Assembly: GCA_937898685.1 (NCBI GenBank)
Contig: CALEJT010000090.1
Coordinates: forward strand, 1-42,423
Length of the DNA: 42,423 bases
Direction: 5' to 3'
Source of the DNA: an uncultured Gammaproteobacteria bacterium
GTDB lineage: Bacteria > Pseudomonadota > Gammaproteobacteria > Pseudomonadales > Pseudohongiellaceae
The notes below the pieces were generated by a model that saw only the letters and a program-made list of their open reading frames with translations, did not search any database and was not told the DNA's origin. The translations under genes were made by a program, and so were the position numbers. Of this stretch, positions 41,405 through 42,423 are shown one piece after another; position 1 is the stretch's first letter, and every line of letters starts with the position of its first letter.

Positions 41405-42349
41405 TCAGACGTGGAAGCTGAAGAGATCTGCAGTGATTTCGTCTGCAGATACACCTACCAGCGTGATGCTCGAGCCATCGGTGAAGGTTGCAGTGAGGTT
41501 GCCACCAGAGGTGTCCACACTGACCAGCATTGCCTTGAGATCTTCGATGCTGGAAACACCTTCGATGTCGATGAGGATCGAGTCGCCAGCGCTGAAGTCG
41601 GTGATGGTAGTGTGAGTACCAGCGCCGCCAACGAAGCCGAATACGTCGTCGCCGTCGCCACCGGTGATGGTGTCGTTACCGCCGCCGCCAACGATGGTGT
41701 CGTTACCGCCGCCGCCGATGATGACCTGATCACGCAGGTCGCCAGCAATTGCGGTATCGGTGTCGTCACCAACACGTACGGTGCCGGCGCCAACCACGAT
41801 TACCTTCTCGATGCCTTCGACGATGACGTCGCCTTCAGCCCTGTTGACGTTCAGAGCTACGACTTCGTCGCTGTCGCCGCTACCGGTGATGGTGGTGTCA
41901 CCTTCACCGATGATGCGGATGATCTTGACTACCGCGCCTTCGCCGGAAACGTGGTCGATGGCCTGGTTCAGAGACTCGTTGAGCTCGGCTGCACCGGGAG
42001 CGGTGTTGCCGACGACAGAGTCAACTACAGAACGGAAATAGTCATCACTGGATCCTTGTTCCCCGTCGGGGCCTTCGATAGTGATGACGGTTTGGGGGTC
42101 GCTAACTTCGATGGTGGCTTCGAAACCACCTGAAGATACTTCAATGGGGTCGCCGCTTTCATTGGGGATGATGACGGACTGTACTTCGTTGTCAGCACCG
42201 ATACCTGTCACGACAGTGCCACCATCGGTTTCCTCGATTTCGACCTCTCCGTCCTGAGTATCGTTGAGGAAGCCATCAAGAACATCCTTGGTGGAATCGG
42301 GCAGATCATCGTAACCGTCGACGGCGCCGATGAGGGTTTCTGAGGCCAT
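41405..42349 (-). CDS. Short RTX calcium-binding secreted protein
   Basis: Acidic protein of 314 residues with no Sec signal. The ribosome site AAGGA lies 8-10 nt before the ATG. Residues 1-205 are rich in Asp, Glu, Gly, Thr and Val and probably form beta-strands. About three glycine-rich nonapeptides lie at residues 209-236 (IIGGGGNDTIVGGGGNDTI, then GGDGDDVFGF), the calcium-binding beta-roll. After this comes TDFSAGDSILIDIEG, a typical end of type I secretion substrates, and a short C-terminal segment ending LFSFHV. It should leave the cell by an ABC/HlyD/TolC exporter, none of which is in the window. It may be a surface or matrix protein and a substrate of the adjacent glycosyltransferases (inferred). 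Confidence 0.83.
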   Translation of the reverse strand: MASETLIGAVDGYDDLPDSTKDVLDGFLNDTQDGEVEIEETDGGTVVTGIGADNEVQSVIIPNESGDPIEVSSGGFEATIEVSDPQTVITIEGPDGEQGSSDDYFRSVVDSVVGNTAPGAAELNESLNQAIDHVSGEGAVVKIIRIIGEGDTTITGSGDSDEVVALNVNRAEGDVIVEGIEKVIVVGAGTVRVGDDTDTAIAGDLRDQVIIGGGGNDTIVGGGGNDTITGGDGDDVFGFVGGAGTHTTITDFSAGDSILIDIEGVSSIEDLKAMLVSVDTSGGNLTATFTDGSSITLVGVSADEITADLFSFHV

Positions 42350-42377
42350 GGTCTAGTTCCTTAAGTCCAAAAATGAA

Positions 42378-42410
42378 GCCTGCATTGCCTGCGTTGAGAG
42401 AAATGCAGGC
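42378..42410 (-). promoter_or_regulatory. Leader hairpin upstream of the RTX gene
   Basis: Perfect 9-bp arms GCCTGCATT (42378-42386) and AATGCAGGC (42402-42410) around a 15-nt loop. On the minus strand it is followed by TTCATTTTT, then the ribosome site and start codon 28 bp away. It is either the terminator of a gene beyond the window edge or an attenuator in the RTX leader. Confidence 0.55.
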
Positions 42411-42423
42411 GCGATCCTAGAGG

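Noticed and set aside
1..42423. Mobile elements, tRNA, rRNA or phage genes
   Set aside because: No transposase, integrase, tRNA-like cloverleaf or phage structural motif was found on either strand by eye.

Overview
The window reads as chromosomal DNA of a high-GC Gram-negative bacterium. Two large TonB-dependent receptors, many Sec or Tat signal peptides, c-type cytochromes and PQQ enzymes point to a proteobacterium. I favour an aerobic gammaproteobacterium of the Steroidobacterales/Nevskiales/Cellvibrionales kind, but that placement is inference; no rRNA or housekeeping marker is present. I see 30 protein-coding genes, no tRNA or rRNA, no CRISPR array, no transposase and no phage genes.

Layout. 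0.2-2.5 kb: a PepSY membrane protein overlapping an exported methyltransferase. 2.6-8.0 kb (minus): a secreted metzincin-like zinc protease and TonB receptor 1. 8.4-10.8 kb: a MetE-C-like zinc enzyme and a fructosamine-kinase-like enzyme, convergent. 10.9-14.8 kb: a three-gene operon with overlapping or touching ends, made of a sugar dehydrogenase fused to cytochrome c, a diheme cytochrome and a PQQ dehydrogenase with a lanthanide-type Asp. 14.7-18.6 kb: a bestrophin-like channel, then the small and large subunits of a periplasmic molybdenum hydroxylase. 18.7-22.0 kb: secreted proteins of a 'WEGDTLVV' family, a DUF6152 protein and a B3-type metallo-hydrolase. 22.1-24.5 kb: a histidine phosphatase and a SulP transporter. 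24.6-27.7 kb: a Tat-exported thiamine-diphosphate enzyme with its own cytochrome c, divergent from an exported SRPBCC protein. 27.8-29.8 kb: two more WEGD proteins, one of them fused to DUF6152. 30.1-35.0 kb: a DUF2459 lipoprotein, an anchored alpha/beta hydrolase and TonB receptor 2. 35.3-42.3 kb (minus): a TPR protein with a histone-H1-like tail, two glycosyltransferases and a short RTX protein.

How the genes may work together. Most of the window encodes envelope proteins: outer-membrane uptake, periplasmic oxidation feeding c-type cytochromes, and secreted proteins of unknown role. The best candidates for an undescribed system are (i) the four WEGD paralogues with DUF6152, where one gene fuses the two domains that are separate neighbours 7 kb away; (ii) the Tat-exported ThDP enzyme paired with a cytochrome c; and (iii) the TPR/H1-tail protein beside two glycosyltransferases and a secreted RTX protein. 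Several promoters carry perfect inverted repeats, three of them with exactly 8-nt spacers, which suggests local dimeric regulators. No transcriptional regulator gene is in the window.

Starts were chosen by ribosome-binding sites and signal peptides, so several differ from the longest open frame. All functions are family-level calls made by eye.
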